Source: JBAMOY01 sp037071015
GTDB lineage: Bacteria > Bacillota_I > Bacilli_A > RF39 > UBA660
Assembly: GCA_037071015.1 (NCBI GenBank)
Contig: JBAMOY010000001.1
Span: 806,001 to 870,000, forward strand
Direction of reading: 5' to 3'
DNA length: 64,000 nt
The notes under the pieces were generated by a model. That model was not told where the DNA came from. It saw only the letters and a program-made list of their open reading frames with translations, and did not search any database. This document shows, piece by piece, positions 36,393 to 44,773 of this stretch (position 1 is the first letter of the stretch; each line of letters starts with the position of its first letter). The position numbers and the translations under genes are program-made.

Positions 36393-36528
36393 ACCGCACT
36401 AATTAACTCTTAGCGGTTAGAAAAGAGAAAAGTTCCTTCACTCTATAGTACTGATATATTCATCTTAGAATATATTTCTCTGACCTGTTTTCTAGATTCA
36501 CATAGCAAATCTCTTCAAAAGTGAATCT
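36393..36528 (-). ncRNA. Probable 3' structured part of the DGR RNA between TR and RT
   Basis: Right at the 3' end of the TR (coding sense) is a perfect 8-bp inverted repeat, AGATTCAC (36494-36501) with GTGAATCT (36521-36528), with a 19-base loop. A second stem, ACCGC (36393-36397) with GCGGT (36413-36417), lies nearer the RT. In studied DGRs the transcript downstream of the TR folds and supports cDNA priming and RT-Avd binding. The rest of 36306-36668 outside the TR holds no gene. Confidence 0.5.
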
Positions 36529-36599
36529 GGACGACCACAACCATTGCGTTTTTGGACATTATTGTTGTTTCTATTTCCATTATTCTAGACGACGCGGGC
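36527..36599 (-). repeat. DGR template repeat (TR)
   Basis: 73 bases, about 26 of them adenines in coding sense. The TR is located between avd and the RT and matches the VR except for one extra A (plus-strand T run 36549-36553). In the target frame it reads Arg-Val-Val-amber-Asn-Asn-Gly-Asn-Arg-Asn-Asn-Asn-Asn-Val-Gln-Lys-Arg-Asn-Gly. The TAG (36585-36587) has its A at a mutable position, so only mutated copies (TGG, TCG, TTG) restore an open frame. Confidence 0.95.
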
Positions 36600-36668
36600 C
36601 CAAAAGGCCAAGACTTGAAGACACGCCACAGAAAATTTAACTTTTCCCTTAATTAAAAGTTTTTCAAC

Positions 36669-37262
36669 TTAAAATCCTTTTTTAGTATTTTTCCATCTTT
36701 CATCATCACTTTTTTTCCATGCTACAATCAAATTGATAGCTTCTGCTAATTGCAAAGAAATTTGTTTATATTGCTTCTTTAATATGCAACCACTATTTTC
36801 GGCCAACATAGCGACATAACCAAGAAGCTTCAATTTCACAATTGCTTCTTTTTGTAAATTTTCCCGTTTCGTTTTATTTTCTAAACAATCCATTCGAATA
36901 TAATTTGCTTTAAGAAGATCTTCTAAAGCATCTAGACAAAAGTTTTGCATTCTATTGACAAAGACTCCACGAAATCTTTTTGGTGATTTTTCTGTTACAG
37001 CAATGACATAAGCTCCCAATTTCTTTACAACAGTAATAACTACTAAATCATTTGCATTAAAAGGAATTCTAAATATTTTATCTAATTCTACATTATCCTT
37101 TTCTACTTCTTGCTTAATCTTGTCTTTTTTAAATACCTCATGTTTAGTAATAGCATCCGCTTCCTTAATGGCTACTATATCAGAAACAGTATTAATTTGT
37201 TCAGCTTTACATACAATTTTTTTAGGTATTTTCAAATTATTATCCCTACTCACTTGTAACAT
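36669..37262 (-). CDS. avd: Avd-like DGR accessory protein
   Basis: A 197-residue protein. The C-terminal 110 residues match the Avd/S23-like four-helix bundle (KRFRGVFVNRMQNFCLDALE, then KLKLLGYVAMLAENSGCI and AINLIVAWKKSDDER). Avd pentamers bind the DGR reverse transcriptase and RNA and are required for mutagenic homing. About 85 residues at the N-terminus (KIPKKIVCKAEQINTV, DLVVITVVKKLG) are additional compared with the canonical phage Avd. It is the first gene of the DGR operon, immediately before the TR. Confidence 0.88.
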   Translation of the reverse strand: MLQVSRDNNLKIPKKIVCKAEQINTVSDIVAIKEADAITKHEVFKKDKIKQEVEKDNVELDKIFRIPFNANDLVVITVVKKLGAYVIAVTEKSPKRFRGVFVNRMQNFCLDALEDLLKANYIRMDCLENKTKRENLQKEAIVKLKLLGYVAMLAENSGCILKKQYKQISLQLAEAINLIVAWKKSDDERWKNTKKGF

Positions 37263-37288
37263 ATTAAATCAATTCCTTACTACTAAAA

Positions 37289-37314
37289 GAAGACACTAGT
37301 AATTAAGTGTCTTC
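37289..37314 (-). other. 5'-UTR hairpin upstream of avd
   Basis: A perfect 9-bp stem (GAAGACACT with AGTGTCTTC) and an 8-base loop lie between the putative promoter and the avd start, followed on the minus strand by only four T residues. It could be a weak attenuator or an RNA-stability element controlling DGR expression. Confidence 0.45.
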
Positions 37315-37385
37315 CAATATTAAAATTTTGATACTACTTATTACTACAAACTTCTATTTAACCAAATATTCTCTTAGTTAACTTT

Positions 37386-37412
37386 ATTATAACATAATTT
37401 ATAACATTTCAA
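37386..37412 (-). promoter_or_regulatory. Putative promoter of the DGR operon
   Basis: TATAAT at 37391-37386 on the minus strand with TTGAAA at 37412-37407. The 15-base spacer is short, so the -35 assignment is uncertain. It is the only good -10 in the 190 bases upstream of avd. Confidence 0.4.
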
Positions 37413-37433
37413 ATTTTATTTCTCATTATATAG

Positions 37434-37458
37434 AAAAAATAATGGATAACCCATTATT
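37434..37458 (-). terminator. Intrinsic terminator of valS
   Basis: An 8-bp stem (AATAATGG with CCATTATT, 37438-37458) overlaps the valS stop and is followed on the minus strand by a T run. Confidence 0.8.
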
Positions 37459-39982
37459 TTCCTTCTAATGTTTTCAACAATTCTTCTTCGCTCGCTAAAG
37501 TTTCTCGTTCCTTTTCGACTAAAGCTTGTGGCGCCTTGTTAACGTAATTAACATTTGCTAATAAATTTTTTCTTCTAGCAATAGAATTTTTTAAATCATT
37601 AATCTGTTTTTCCTTTAATTTTAATTCCTCTTCTGTTATAACTTTCTCAAAATATATAGTCATATCATAAACACCACTTAAAACATTATATGAATTAAGG
37701 TTTAAATCTTGTGTAATTAAAGAATCTTTCAATTTCAACATCTTAATAATTAAACTATAATCCTCATGGTTATTTAATTTTACTTTAGCTTCTTTAGTAA
37801 TATTATTTTCAGCTTTAATATTTCTAAATAAACGAATAAAATCAATTTGATTATCGACAATTTTTTCTTCTTCCTTAAATAATAATTCTTTATTATATTC
37901 TGGGTATCTACTTACCATTATAGCTTCACTATCTTTAATTGGTAATTGATTATATAATTCATCAGTTACAAATGGCATAAATGGTTGTAGCATCTTTAAT
38001 ATTCCCGTTAAAACATATGTTAATGTCGATTTAGTAGAAGCACTATCCAAACTAAACTTAGCCATTTCAATGTAATTATCACAGAAACAATTCCATGTAA
38101 AGGCATAAATACTATTACCGGCATTGTTAAATTCATATTTATCCATAAACTTAGTTACTTCTTTGACTGTTTCTTCATATTTAGTTAATATCCATTTGTC
38201 TTCTAATTTTAAATTTTCCGATTTAATTTCTTTTAAGCCTTCTATATTAAGAAGAACAAACCTAGAAGCATTCCATAATTTATTAATAAAATTCCATGTG
38301 GCCTTAATTTTCTCTTCATCAAACTTTATATCTGTTCCATTTGCTGCTGTAGTTGTTAAATAATAACGCAAAGAATCAGCACCATATAACTGACACATAT
38401 CCATTGGATCAACACCGTTACCCAACGATTTAGAAAATTTTCTTCCTTGCTTATCACGGATTAAACCATGAATTAAACAATCTTTAAACGGTCTTTCCCC
38501 AGTAAATTCTAGTCCCTGGAAAGTCATTCTATTAACCCAAAAAGGTATAATATCATATCCAGTTACTAAGCAATTATTAGGATAATATCTTTCCATATCC
38601 TCCGTGTTATTAGGCCAACCTAGAGTTGAAAAAGGCCATAATGCACTTGAGAACCAAGTGTCTAATACATCACTATCTTGTACCCATCCTTCTTCATTAG
38701 GGGCTTCCATACCACAGTAAATTTCTTCACCTTTATACCAAACAGGTATTCTATGTCCCCACCATAATTGGCGAGAAATACACCAATCATAAGTTATTTC
38801 CATCCAATGATTCATAATCTTTTCATACCTAGCAGGAACAAAATTTACTTTCGTATCCCTATTTTTTTGATTTTCTAAAACCCGATCAGCAAGGGGACGC
38901 ATTTTTACAAACCATTGTTTAGATAAATATGGTTCTATCATCGCATTACTTCTTTCAGAATGACCAACCGAATGTGTCATTTCTTCAATGTTTATTAATA
39001 AATCTTGTTCTTTTAAATCTTTTAATAACTCTTCCCGGCAAACTTCTCTTGACATCCCCTCATATTTACCAGCATTAGCATTCATAGTAGCATCAGCATT
39101 CATTACCACTATTCGCTCTAAGTTATGTCTATTACCAACCTCAAAATCGTTAGGATCATGAGCTGGCGTTATTTTAACGACACCGGTACCAAATTCAGGA
39201 TCGGCATGTTCGTCCCCTACGATTGGAATTAACTTATTTACAATTGGCAATATTACCTTTTTGCCAATTAGATGCTTATATCTCTCATCGTTAGGATTAA
39301 CAGCTACTGCCGTATCTCCAAATAGAGTTTCTGGACGAGTTGTCGCCACATCTAAATAATCATTAGTTCCCTCAATAAAATATTTAATATGATAAAAAGC
39401 TCCTTTAACATCCCTATAAATAACTTCTTCGGTAGAAAGAGCCGTCATTTGAACAGGATCCCAATTTATAATTCTTTCACCACGATAAATTAACCCTTTA
39501 TTATATAAATCCACAAAAACTTTTCTAACCGCATAGTTAAGCCCTTCATCTAAAGTAAATCTTTCTTTAGAATAATCTAATGACAATCCAAGCTCGGCCC
39601 ATTGTTGATGAATAGAATCAGCATATTCCTGTTTCCAACTCCAAGCATGTTCTAACCATTCTTCCCTTGTTAAACTACGTGGATTAATCCCTTCACTTCG
39701 CAATCTAGCATCTACTTTAGCCTGCGTAGCAATCCCGGCATGGTCCATCCCTGGTAACCATAGACAATCATATCCTTGCATTCTTTTGAACCTTATAATT
39801 ATATCTTGAAGCGCCGTATCCCAAGCATGGCCTAAATGTAACTTACCTGTTACATTAGGAGGAGGTATAACTATACAATATGGTTTCTTTGTCTTATCAC
39901 CGCAACTAAAATAACCTTTATTTTTCCATACATCATATTTACCTTTTTCTACATTTAAATGATTATACTTATTTTCTAACAT
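37454..39982 (-). CDS. valS: Valyl-tRNA synthetase
   Basis: An 842-residue class I synthetase with HIGH motif (PPNVTGKLHLGHAWD), KMSKS motif (GRKFSKSLGNG), the editing domain (TTRPETLFGDTAVAVNP) and a C-terminal coiled-coil (about 780-842). It charges tRNA-Val. It is cotranscribed with a short HD gene behind a T-box. In Bacillus subtilis valS also follows spoVID-ysxE, and relatives of both lie upstream here. Confidence 0.98.
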   Translation of the reverse strand: MLENKYNHLNVEKGKYDVWKNKGYFSCGDKTKKPYCIVIPPPNVTGKLHLGHAWDTALQDIIIRFKRMQGYDCLWLPGMDHAGIATQAKVDARLRSEGINPRSLTREEWLEHAWSWKQEYADSIHQQWAELGLSLDYSKERFTLDEGLNYAVRKVFVDLYNKGLIYRGERIINWDPVQMTALSTEEVIYRDVKGAFYHIKYFIEGTNDYLDVATTRPETLFGDTAVAVNPNDERYKHLIGKKVILPIVNKLIPIVGDEHADPEFGTGVVKITPAHDPNDFEVGNRHNLERIVVMNADATMNANAGKYEGMSREVCREELLKDLKEQDLLINIEEMTHSVGHSERSNAMIEPYLSKQWFVKMRPLADRVLENQKNRDTKVNFVPARYEKIMNHWMEITYDWCISRQLWWGHRIPVWYKGEEIYCGMEAPNEEGWVQDSDVLDTWFSSALWPFSTLGWPNNTEDMERYYPNNCLVTGYDIIPFWVNRMTFQGLEFTGERPFKDCLIHGLIRDKQGRKFSKSLGNGVDPMDMCQLYGADSLRYYLTTTAANGTDIKFDEEKIKATWNFINKLWNASRFVLLNIEGLKEIKSENLKLEDKWILTKYEETVKEVTKFMDKYEFNNAGNSIYAFTWNCFCDNYIEMAKFSLDSASTKSTLTYVLTGILKMLQPFMPFVTDELYNQLPIKDSEAIMVSRYPEYNKELLFKEEEKIVDNQIDFIRLFRNIKAENNITKEAKVKLNNHEDYSLIIKMLKLKDSLITQDLNLNSYNVLSGVYDMTIYFEKVITEEELKLKEKQINDLKNSIARRKNLLANVNYVNKAPQALVEKERETLASEEELLKTLEGK

Positions 39983-39994
39983 AAAATCATCTCC

Positions 39995-40651
39995 TTAATT
40001 ATTCCCATTTATAATACTTTCATATTTTTTTCTATTAACTTTTTGAATATCATCAATTAATTCCATAAAAATCTCATCATTTTGATATTTAGGTTTATCA
40101 AACTCTATCCAAAAATCACTCGCATCTTTAGACTTTTGATCAATTTCATCAGCGCGATCGCCATAGTATTTTAAATCTTCACGAGTTTTATCATAATCCA
40201 TAACGCCCTCTAAATCATACAATTTAGCTTGAAAATCACATTCAATTTTATCAATCATATAACAAAATTTTGCTTCGGCTGTTTTTCGCTCATTAAATTC
40301 ATTTAATAAAGTTTCTATTTCCTCTTGTCTAAACAAACCATATGTTACATAATTAACAAACTCTTTACCCAACTCTATCTTCTGTTCTGGCGTTATACTT
40401 GATCTAACGGTATAATCAGGCATAATAATTTCTTCCGTTTCATGCAAAATCAACATTTTAAGGACCCTATACATATCCAAATTTAACGACTTTTCACTAT
40501 CTATTGCAATGGCAAGGATAAGTGTACCATAAATATGCTCAGCAACACTTTCTATTCTCTCCTTTTCTATACCAATTTCTAACCAGCCACTTCTAATCTT
40601 TTGTTTTAAAGTATTTGCCAATACATAAAATCTTATAATATTATTATTCAT
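39995..40651 (-). CDS. HD domain protein, YfbR-like
   Basis: A 218-residue HD-superfamily protein: ESVAEHIYGTL, then LILHETEEI in place of the usual HDxxE, and CYMIDKIECDFQAKL. YfbR-type enzymes dephosphorylate deoxynucleoside monophosphates; activity here is inferred. It lies between the T-box and valS, thirteen bases before valS, so it should respond to uncharged tRNA-Val. Confidence 0.78.
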   Translation of the reverse strand: MNNNIIRFYVLANTLKQKIRSGWLEIGIEKERIESVAEHIYGTLILAIAIDSEKSLNLDMYRVLKMLILHETEEIIMPDYTVRSSITPEQKIELGKEFVNYVTYGLFRQEEIETLLNEFNERKTAEAKFCYMIDKIECDFQAKLYDLEGVMDYDKTREDLKYYGDRADEIDQKSKDASDFWIEFDKPKYQNDEIFMELIDDIQKVNRKKYESIINGNN

Positions 40652-40665
40652 AAACCCTCCTTTAA

Positions 40666-40882
40666 ATAAAAAAAACGTCCTATATAAGGACGTGATTAAC
40701 GTGGTACCACCTTAGTTTATGCATAAAAATGCACCTCAAATATTTAACGCATACATACGTAATATCTTACTAATTTCGGATATTAAACTCCCTTGCTACC
40801 TTCAATAATTCATATTATTAGTTCGCATCAACCACTAACTTTCTTAAAATATAAAATTATTTACTCCTCAAGTTCTAAGTTT
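40666..40882 (-). promoter_or_regulatory. T-box riboswitch controlling the HD gene and valS
   Basis: The leader contains the T-box consensus AAGGTGGTACCACG (40713-40700 on the minus strand), a terminator stem ACGTCCT with AGGACGT (40675-40693) followed by a T run, and a long upstream stem I region with GAACTTGAGGAGTAA and GTGGTTGATGCGAAC. A GTA lies in GAAGGTAGC, in the region where a specifier codon is expected, and would read as Val. The specifier assignment is tentative; the class is clear. Confidence 0.92.
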
Positions 40883-40888
40883 TTAAAT

Positions 40889-40917
40889 ATTATAACCCAT
40901 TTTATTTCTTTTGACAA
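40889..40917 (-). promoter_or_regulatory. Sigma-A promoter of the T-box/valS operon
   Basis: TTGTCA (40917-40912) and TATAAT (40894-40889) on the minus strand with a 17-base spacer, just upstream of the T-box leader. Confidence 0.85.
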
Positions 40918-40923
40918 CTATTT

Positions 40924-41964
40924 TTATAATGTCTTATCACTAAAAATATTCAAGGATGCTCCCATTAAAATATCATTATTATTAGGGTAATCCCCACTTT
41001 CTATTTTGTCCATAATTGATTTATTATAATTATTTACAATGTTTTGATAACTTTCTATTCCGATCCTTTTGATCATATTAATCAATATATTTATAGCTTT
41101 TTGATCATAGTAACTAGCTCTAGATAAATACTGTATTTCTTCTTTGTTATCCATAACATCCCCATATATAGTACTATATAAATATGTATAAAAATTTTCA
41201 GCATATTTTTGCCATAATATTACTGTTTTCTCATCGTCACTGGCATAATTTTCTGAATAACAATGTTTATCTTCTGGATATCCCTTTTTACTAATAAAAT
41301 CTCTTATCATTCTTGAAGTACACGAATCAATAATATAATCCTTACCTATTAATTCAGGAACAATTCCCATTTTAGTTAACACCATGTCAACAGCCTGTTT
41401 TTGCTCTCCTCTATAAAATATAATTTGCTTAGAATCGATATCCAGATCTAAGCATTTTTGCGCATATTTTTCATCTACTAAAATAATCGCCTCACTAGAC
41501 AGTCTCAAACCTTCCTTAAAGTAAGTATCTTCTCCCCTTACAGCCAAAATATTTTCATCATTTTCATGGTATTTAAATGGCTCAATAATAACAAAAGGAT
41601 TACCCTCAAAATCACCTTGCATATGAGACGATACAATCCCATTTAAACAAAAGTGTACACTAGATCGATATTGCGTAGATAATGGTGTTAAAGATCTAAC
41701 CAAATCCTTCCTATCATCCCAGGTTAATCCCTGTTCTTCTAAAATTTGATCAACGGCTACATGAGAAACATCGTTCATCCTTTCGACAAATGGAACATTT
41801 GAAATAGCTGAAACAAATCCATTCTTTGGTAAATATGAAGTTACCCTTACCAATGCAATATCGGAAGCTAAATACTCACCTTTTTGCAATTTTTCCTCCG
41901 TTAATTTTTCCTTCAAATATTCGAATTCTTGTAATTGAGTTGAATTAGTAGTATCTATTAACAT
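40924..41964 (-). CDS. Protein of unknown function (346 residues)
   Basis: A soluble protein I do not recognise. Around residues 110-190 a mixed alpha/beta region has HFCLNGIVSSHMQGDF, FVIIEPFKYH and SEAIILVDEKYA. The C-terminal half is helical and contains KHCYSEN. No signal peptide or transmembrane segment is seen. It has its own promoter (41982-42010) and a good GGTGAT. It sits between the deacetylase operon and the T-box unit. Its HFCLNG segment loosely resembles FIAHSFN in the 780-residue unknown protein, but I would not claim homology by eye. Confidence 0.65.
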   Translation of the reverse strand: MLIDTTNSTQLQEFEYLKEKLTEEKLQKGEYLASDIALVRVTSYLPKNGFVSAISNVPFVERMNDVSHVAVDQILEEQGLTWDDRKDLVRSLTPLSTQYRSSVHFCLNGIVSSHMQGDFEGNPFVIIEPFKYHENDENILAVRGEDTYFKEGLRLSSEAIILVDEKYAQKCLDLDIDSKQIIFYRGEQKQAVDMVLTKMGIVPELIGKDYIIDSCTSRMIRDFISKKGYPEDKHCYSENYASDDEKTVILWQKYAENFYTYLYSTIYGDVMDNKEEIQYLSRASYYDQKAINILINMIKRIGIESYQNIVNNYNKSIMDKIESGDYPNNNDILMGASLNIFSDKTL

Positions 41965-41981
41965 ATTATCACCTATTATAA

Positions 41982-42010
41982 ATTATACACACTATCAATA
42001 AATCATACAA
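41982..42010 (-). promoter_or_regulatory. Promoter of the 346-residue unknown gene
   Basis: TTGTAT (42010-42005) and TATAAT (41987-41982) on the minus strand, 17 bases apart. Confidence 0.6.
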
Positions 42011-42011
42011 T

Positions 42012-42043
42012 AAAAAATAGTACCAACTATATAAGTTAGTACT
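42012..42043 (-). terminator. Intrinsic terminator after the small pilin-like gene
   Basis: AGTAC (42019-42023) pairs with GTACT (42039-42043), continued after one mismatch by AACT with AGTT. It is followed on the minus strand by ATTTTTTATT. No gene is seen in 42044-42169. Confidence 0.6.
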
Positions 42044-42169
42044 AAAACTAATCTTTTAAAGAAAATCCCTAACTCTACAAAACCAGGTCTTTCTTTTTTA
42101 TCTTATACAAATGCACTTGACATATTATTTACTACGATTCTCAAATTCGAATTACTGTTTTTAATTTAA

Positions 42170-42343
42170 TCATGACTGCGTTATATCATTAATGTTATTA
42201 TAGGCATCATTACGCATCTTATCTAAAATATTTTTACGACTTCCCATCATCGCTAGTAGAGCAACAATTAAAATTAAAAATAATATCAAAGCTAAGTACA
42301 ATACACTAGAAATAGCAAATCCCTTATTATTCAAATGCATCAT
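42170..42343 (-). CDS. Short prepilin-like membrane protein (57 residues)
   Basis: An ATG at 42343 with GAGGATGTGAT upstream opens a 57-residue frame: a leader MMHLNNKG, then FAISSVLYLALILFLILIVA, and a charged tail (GSRKNILDKMRNDAYNNIND). The Lys-Gly-Phe junction before a hydrophobic helix matches a prepilin peptidase site, although Glu at +5 is absent. It may be a short pseudopilin or simply a small membrane protein. It follows the deacetylase gene in the same direction. Confidence 0.6.
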   Translation of the reverse strand: MMHLNNKGFAISSVLYLALILFLILIVALLAMMGSRKNILDKMRNDAYNNINDITQS

Positions 42344-42402
42344 ATCACATCCTCTATCATACCCTTATTATATAATAAACCGCGACCAAATACAACTTAA
42401 AA

Positions 42403-43635
42403 CTAGTAAGTAATAACCTTCAAATTTTTAGTATTGTTTAAATTACCCTTGACATCTTTAGGTATAACAATAGTAGAACTATCACCATCAGAAATATATC
42501 TTTTACTATTAAGTAACTTCAAATTCATTTCAATATCAAAATCCTGGCCATTGTTATCATAAGCGCGAATTCTTTTAATCAATAAAGGATCAAAATTAAT
42601 ATCAAAAGGAGAATAATCAGCTTCCCAACCAACACGTAATGTCGCCTTAGTTTCATAATTGTAATTATCAATACTACCCTTAATAATATAATTAAAATTA
42701 TTATGACTTTTTTTATAGGGAGAACCAAATGGCAAAGCTACGATATTCACATAACGATTAGGAATTTTACTATCCAAGAGCTGATATAGTTTGCCTATTT
42801 CAACTTGTGTTTTGCTACTATCAATTTTCGTAAAATCCGGATGCGTCATGCTGTGATTACCAATGTCGTAATCATTATCTATTAACCAAGTTAAAATCTT
42901 ATCATTATATTCCGGTTGATTGAAAAGACTACTATTAACAAAGAAAGTAGCAGTTATATGATAATCCGGATATTTTTTTTTGAATGCCTCTAAAATACCG
43001 ACAGCACTATTAGGATCAATAATAATATCACCATTCTCATCAAGCCCCGTAACCTTTATATTGTTTTCTAATCCGTCATCAAAAGTTAAAATAATAGGAC
43101 TTTTTCCGAATTCAACATTGATATTACCATCGACATAATCATTCAAACTAATCATTCGGTAGCCTTGATTATAATACGTTTCTAAATCGTTACGAAAAGC
43201 TTCACTAGTTCGCTGATAACCATCCTTATCTACATTCCCACCTGTATAATCAGTTTCACTGTTAAGTTTATTATGAATGCCATGATACATCATGACAGGA
43301 ACATTACCTAATTCATTAATCTTACTTTGAGCATATTCTTCAGTCTTTATTTTTCCTTTGGAAACAACAACATTAAGTGTTTTTATCTCCTTTAAAGGCG
43401 AACCTTTTTTTATTGATTGCTCCATAACTACATTCTCTGCCACGGTTTGACTATACTTGCGATCTATCTTTAATGTTAAATTATATTCATTAACAAAACT
43501 TTCAACCTTACTAATATCTTGACCAACAAAATCAGGCATAACCGTCTCTTGCTTCGTTTTTAAAAATAAAAGTAAAAAAAGAGTAATAAATAAAATCACC
43601 ATAACAAAAACAAATAAAAGCCTTTTCCTACGCAT
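42403..43635 (-). CDS. Membrane-anchored PASTA-polysaccharide deacetylase
   Basis: A 410-residue protein: a cytoplasmic basic start, one transmembrane helix (about 7-26), one PASTA domain (about 32-96: MPDFVGQDISKVESFV, NVVVSKGK), then a NodB-type deacetylase domain with ILTFDDG (metal Asp) and NHSMTHPDF (metal His pair). It should act outside the cell on N-acetylated glycans, probably peptidoglycan, to which PASTA domains bind. The PASTA-deacetylase combination is uncommon. Confidence 0.88.
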   Translation of the reverse strand: MRRKRLLFVFVMVILFITLFLLLFLKTKQETVMPDFVGQDISKVESFVNEYNLTLKIDRKYSQTVAENVVMEQSIKKGSPLKEIKTLNVVVSKGKIKTEEYAQSKINELGNVPVMMYHGIHNKLNSETDYTGGNVDKDGYQRTSEAFRNDLETYYNQGYRMISLNDYVDGNINVEFGKSPIILTFDDGLENNIKVTGLDENGDIIIDPNSAVGILEAFKKKYPDYHITATFFVNSSLFNQPEYNDKILTWLIDNDYDIGNHSMTHPDFTKIDSSKTQVEIGKLYQLLDSKIPNRYVNIVALPFGSPYKKSHNNFNYIIKGSIDNYNYETKATLRVGWEADYSPFDINFDPLLIKRIRAYDNNGQDFDIEMNLKLLNSKRYISDGDSSTIVIPKDVKGNLNNTKNLKVITY

Positions 43636-43729
43636 AAAACCACCACAATTACTATACCCATTTTAACAAAATTCATAATAAAAGTCTAACGCTTTTATTA
43701 AAAATGAATACAATAAAATAGGTGATATT

Positions 43730-43906
43730 ATGAATAATCGTTGGTGGTGTGGACGCGGTAAATGGTTTATTTGTCTGTTTATTTTTAGTCTCTTATTATT
43801 TTATCAAATTATTATATGTTTTTTTATTTTAACTCGGTTTAATCTTTTTCTTATTTTTGTTTTCCTTTTACTATTATTTTTTAGTATCTTTCGTATAATA
43901 TGGTGA
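43730..43906 (+). CDS. Small hydrophobic membrane protein (58 residues)
   Basis: An ATG at 43730 with AGGTG upstream gives 58 residues: a short Trp/Arg-rich start (NNRWWCGRGKW) and two hydrophobic helices, ending IIW. It ends at 43906 and overlaps the convergent YsxE-like gene by 33 bases. The good ribosome binding site supports it; the low complexity of the helices argues for caution. Function is unknown. Confidence 0.5.
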   Translation: MNNRWWCGRGKWFICLFIFSLLLFYQIIICFFILTRFNLFLIFVFLLLLFFSIFRIIW

Positions 43907-44773
43907 AATTAACTGTTCAGTCTTATATACACTGTCGATTAGATGACTAATTGTTTTAGTCATCGCATAATTATTTTGATCAAATTCAATCTTATCTGGT
44001 AACGCTATTAAAATAAAAAATAATTTTCGCTCTTCCGGTAATAAAGGATAATTTTTCTCATATCTACGCAATACCTCTTCAAAATCATAAGTCAAACCGT
44101 GTCGTTTATATAACTTATATAAGTCAAAGATTGGCATATCAATTTTCGCTTTATCCCAGTTTATTAAATATGCTTCCTTATTTCTAATAAAGTGACTCAT
44201 ATCTAAATTATTATGCAAAACAACTAAACGTTGTTTTGTTTTTTTTTCAACTATTTCATACCATTTTTCTAATTCATCTTTACTGTAATTCAGAGCAGAA
44301 AAAATACGTGATATATTTCTAGCTAGTAAGTACTCTGCTGGGCTCATATAAACCCGACTTTCAATAACTGTTATAATATCATTATAATAGCTATATAAAT
44401 ATTCAATATTATTAGCAATATCTTCATATAATTTCTTATAATCAGCTATATCAACTTCTTTATAATGCGTCGTTTTACTATGAAGCAAACTAACCAAATC
44501 AATCATATCCATTAGCTTCTGTTCCTCGGGCATCATCGAAGATTCTATATATTCTATTACTTCATAATCGTCTCCATCGTCACTTAATATTTTAGGATAA
44601 TAATTAAAGTTACGAGAATTTAAATATTCATAAATAGGTAAATTGCGATCACGATTTTTTTCTTTAATAACATATTTACCATTATCCGTATCGATAATTG
44701 TTACCTTACCGCGCACCTCATAACGATGGGGTTTTAACGAATACTTATTTAGTATTCCATTGAATTTACGCAT
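43874..44773 (-). CDS. YsxE/CotS-family kinase-like protein
   Basis: A 299-residue aminoglycoside-phosphotransferase-fold protein of the CotS/YsxE kind: KYVIKEK (N-lobe Lys), VIEYIES, then VVLHNNLDMSHFI with LINWDKAKID in the catalytic loop and metal-site region. In Bacillus, YsxE is a spore coat protein encoded between spoVID and valS. Here it also follows a SpoVID-like gene, overlapping it by eight bases, and valS lies downstream. Whether this cell sporulates cannot be told from the window. Confidence 0.75.
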   Translation of the reverse strand: MRKFNGILNKYSLKPHRYEVRGKVTIIDTDNGKYVIKEKNRDRNLPIYEYLNSRNFNYYPKILSDDGDDYEVIEYIESSMMPEEQKLMDMIDLVSLLHSKTTHYKEVDIADYKKLYEDIANNIEYLYSYYNDIITVIESRVYMSPAEYLLARNISRIFSALNYSKDELEKWYEIVEKKTKQRLVVLHNNLDMSHFIRNKEAYLINWDKAKIDMPIFDLYKLYKRHGLTYDFEEVLRRYEKNYPLLPEERKLFFILIALPDKIEFDQNNYAMTKTISHLIDSVYKTEQLISPYYTKDTKK

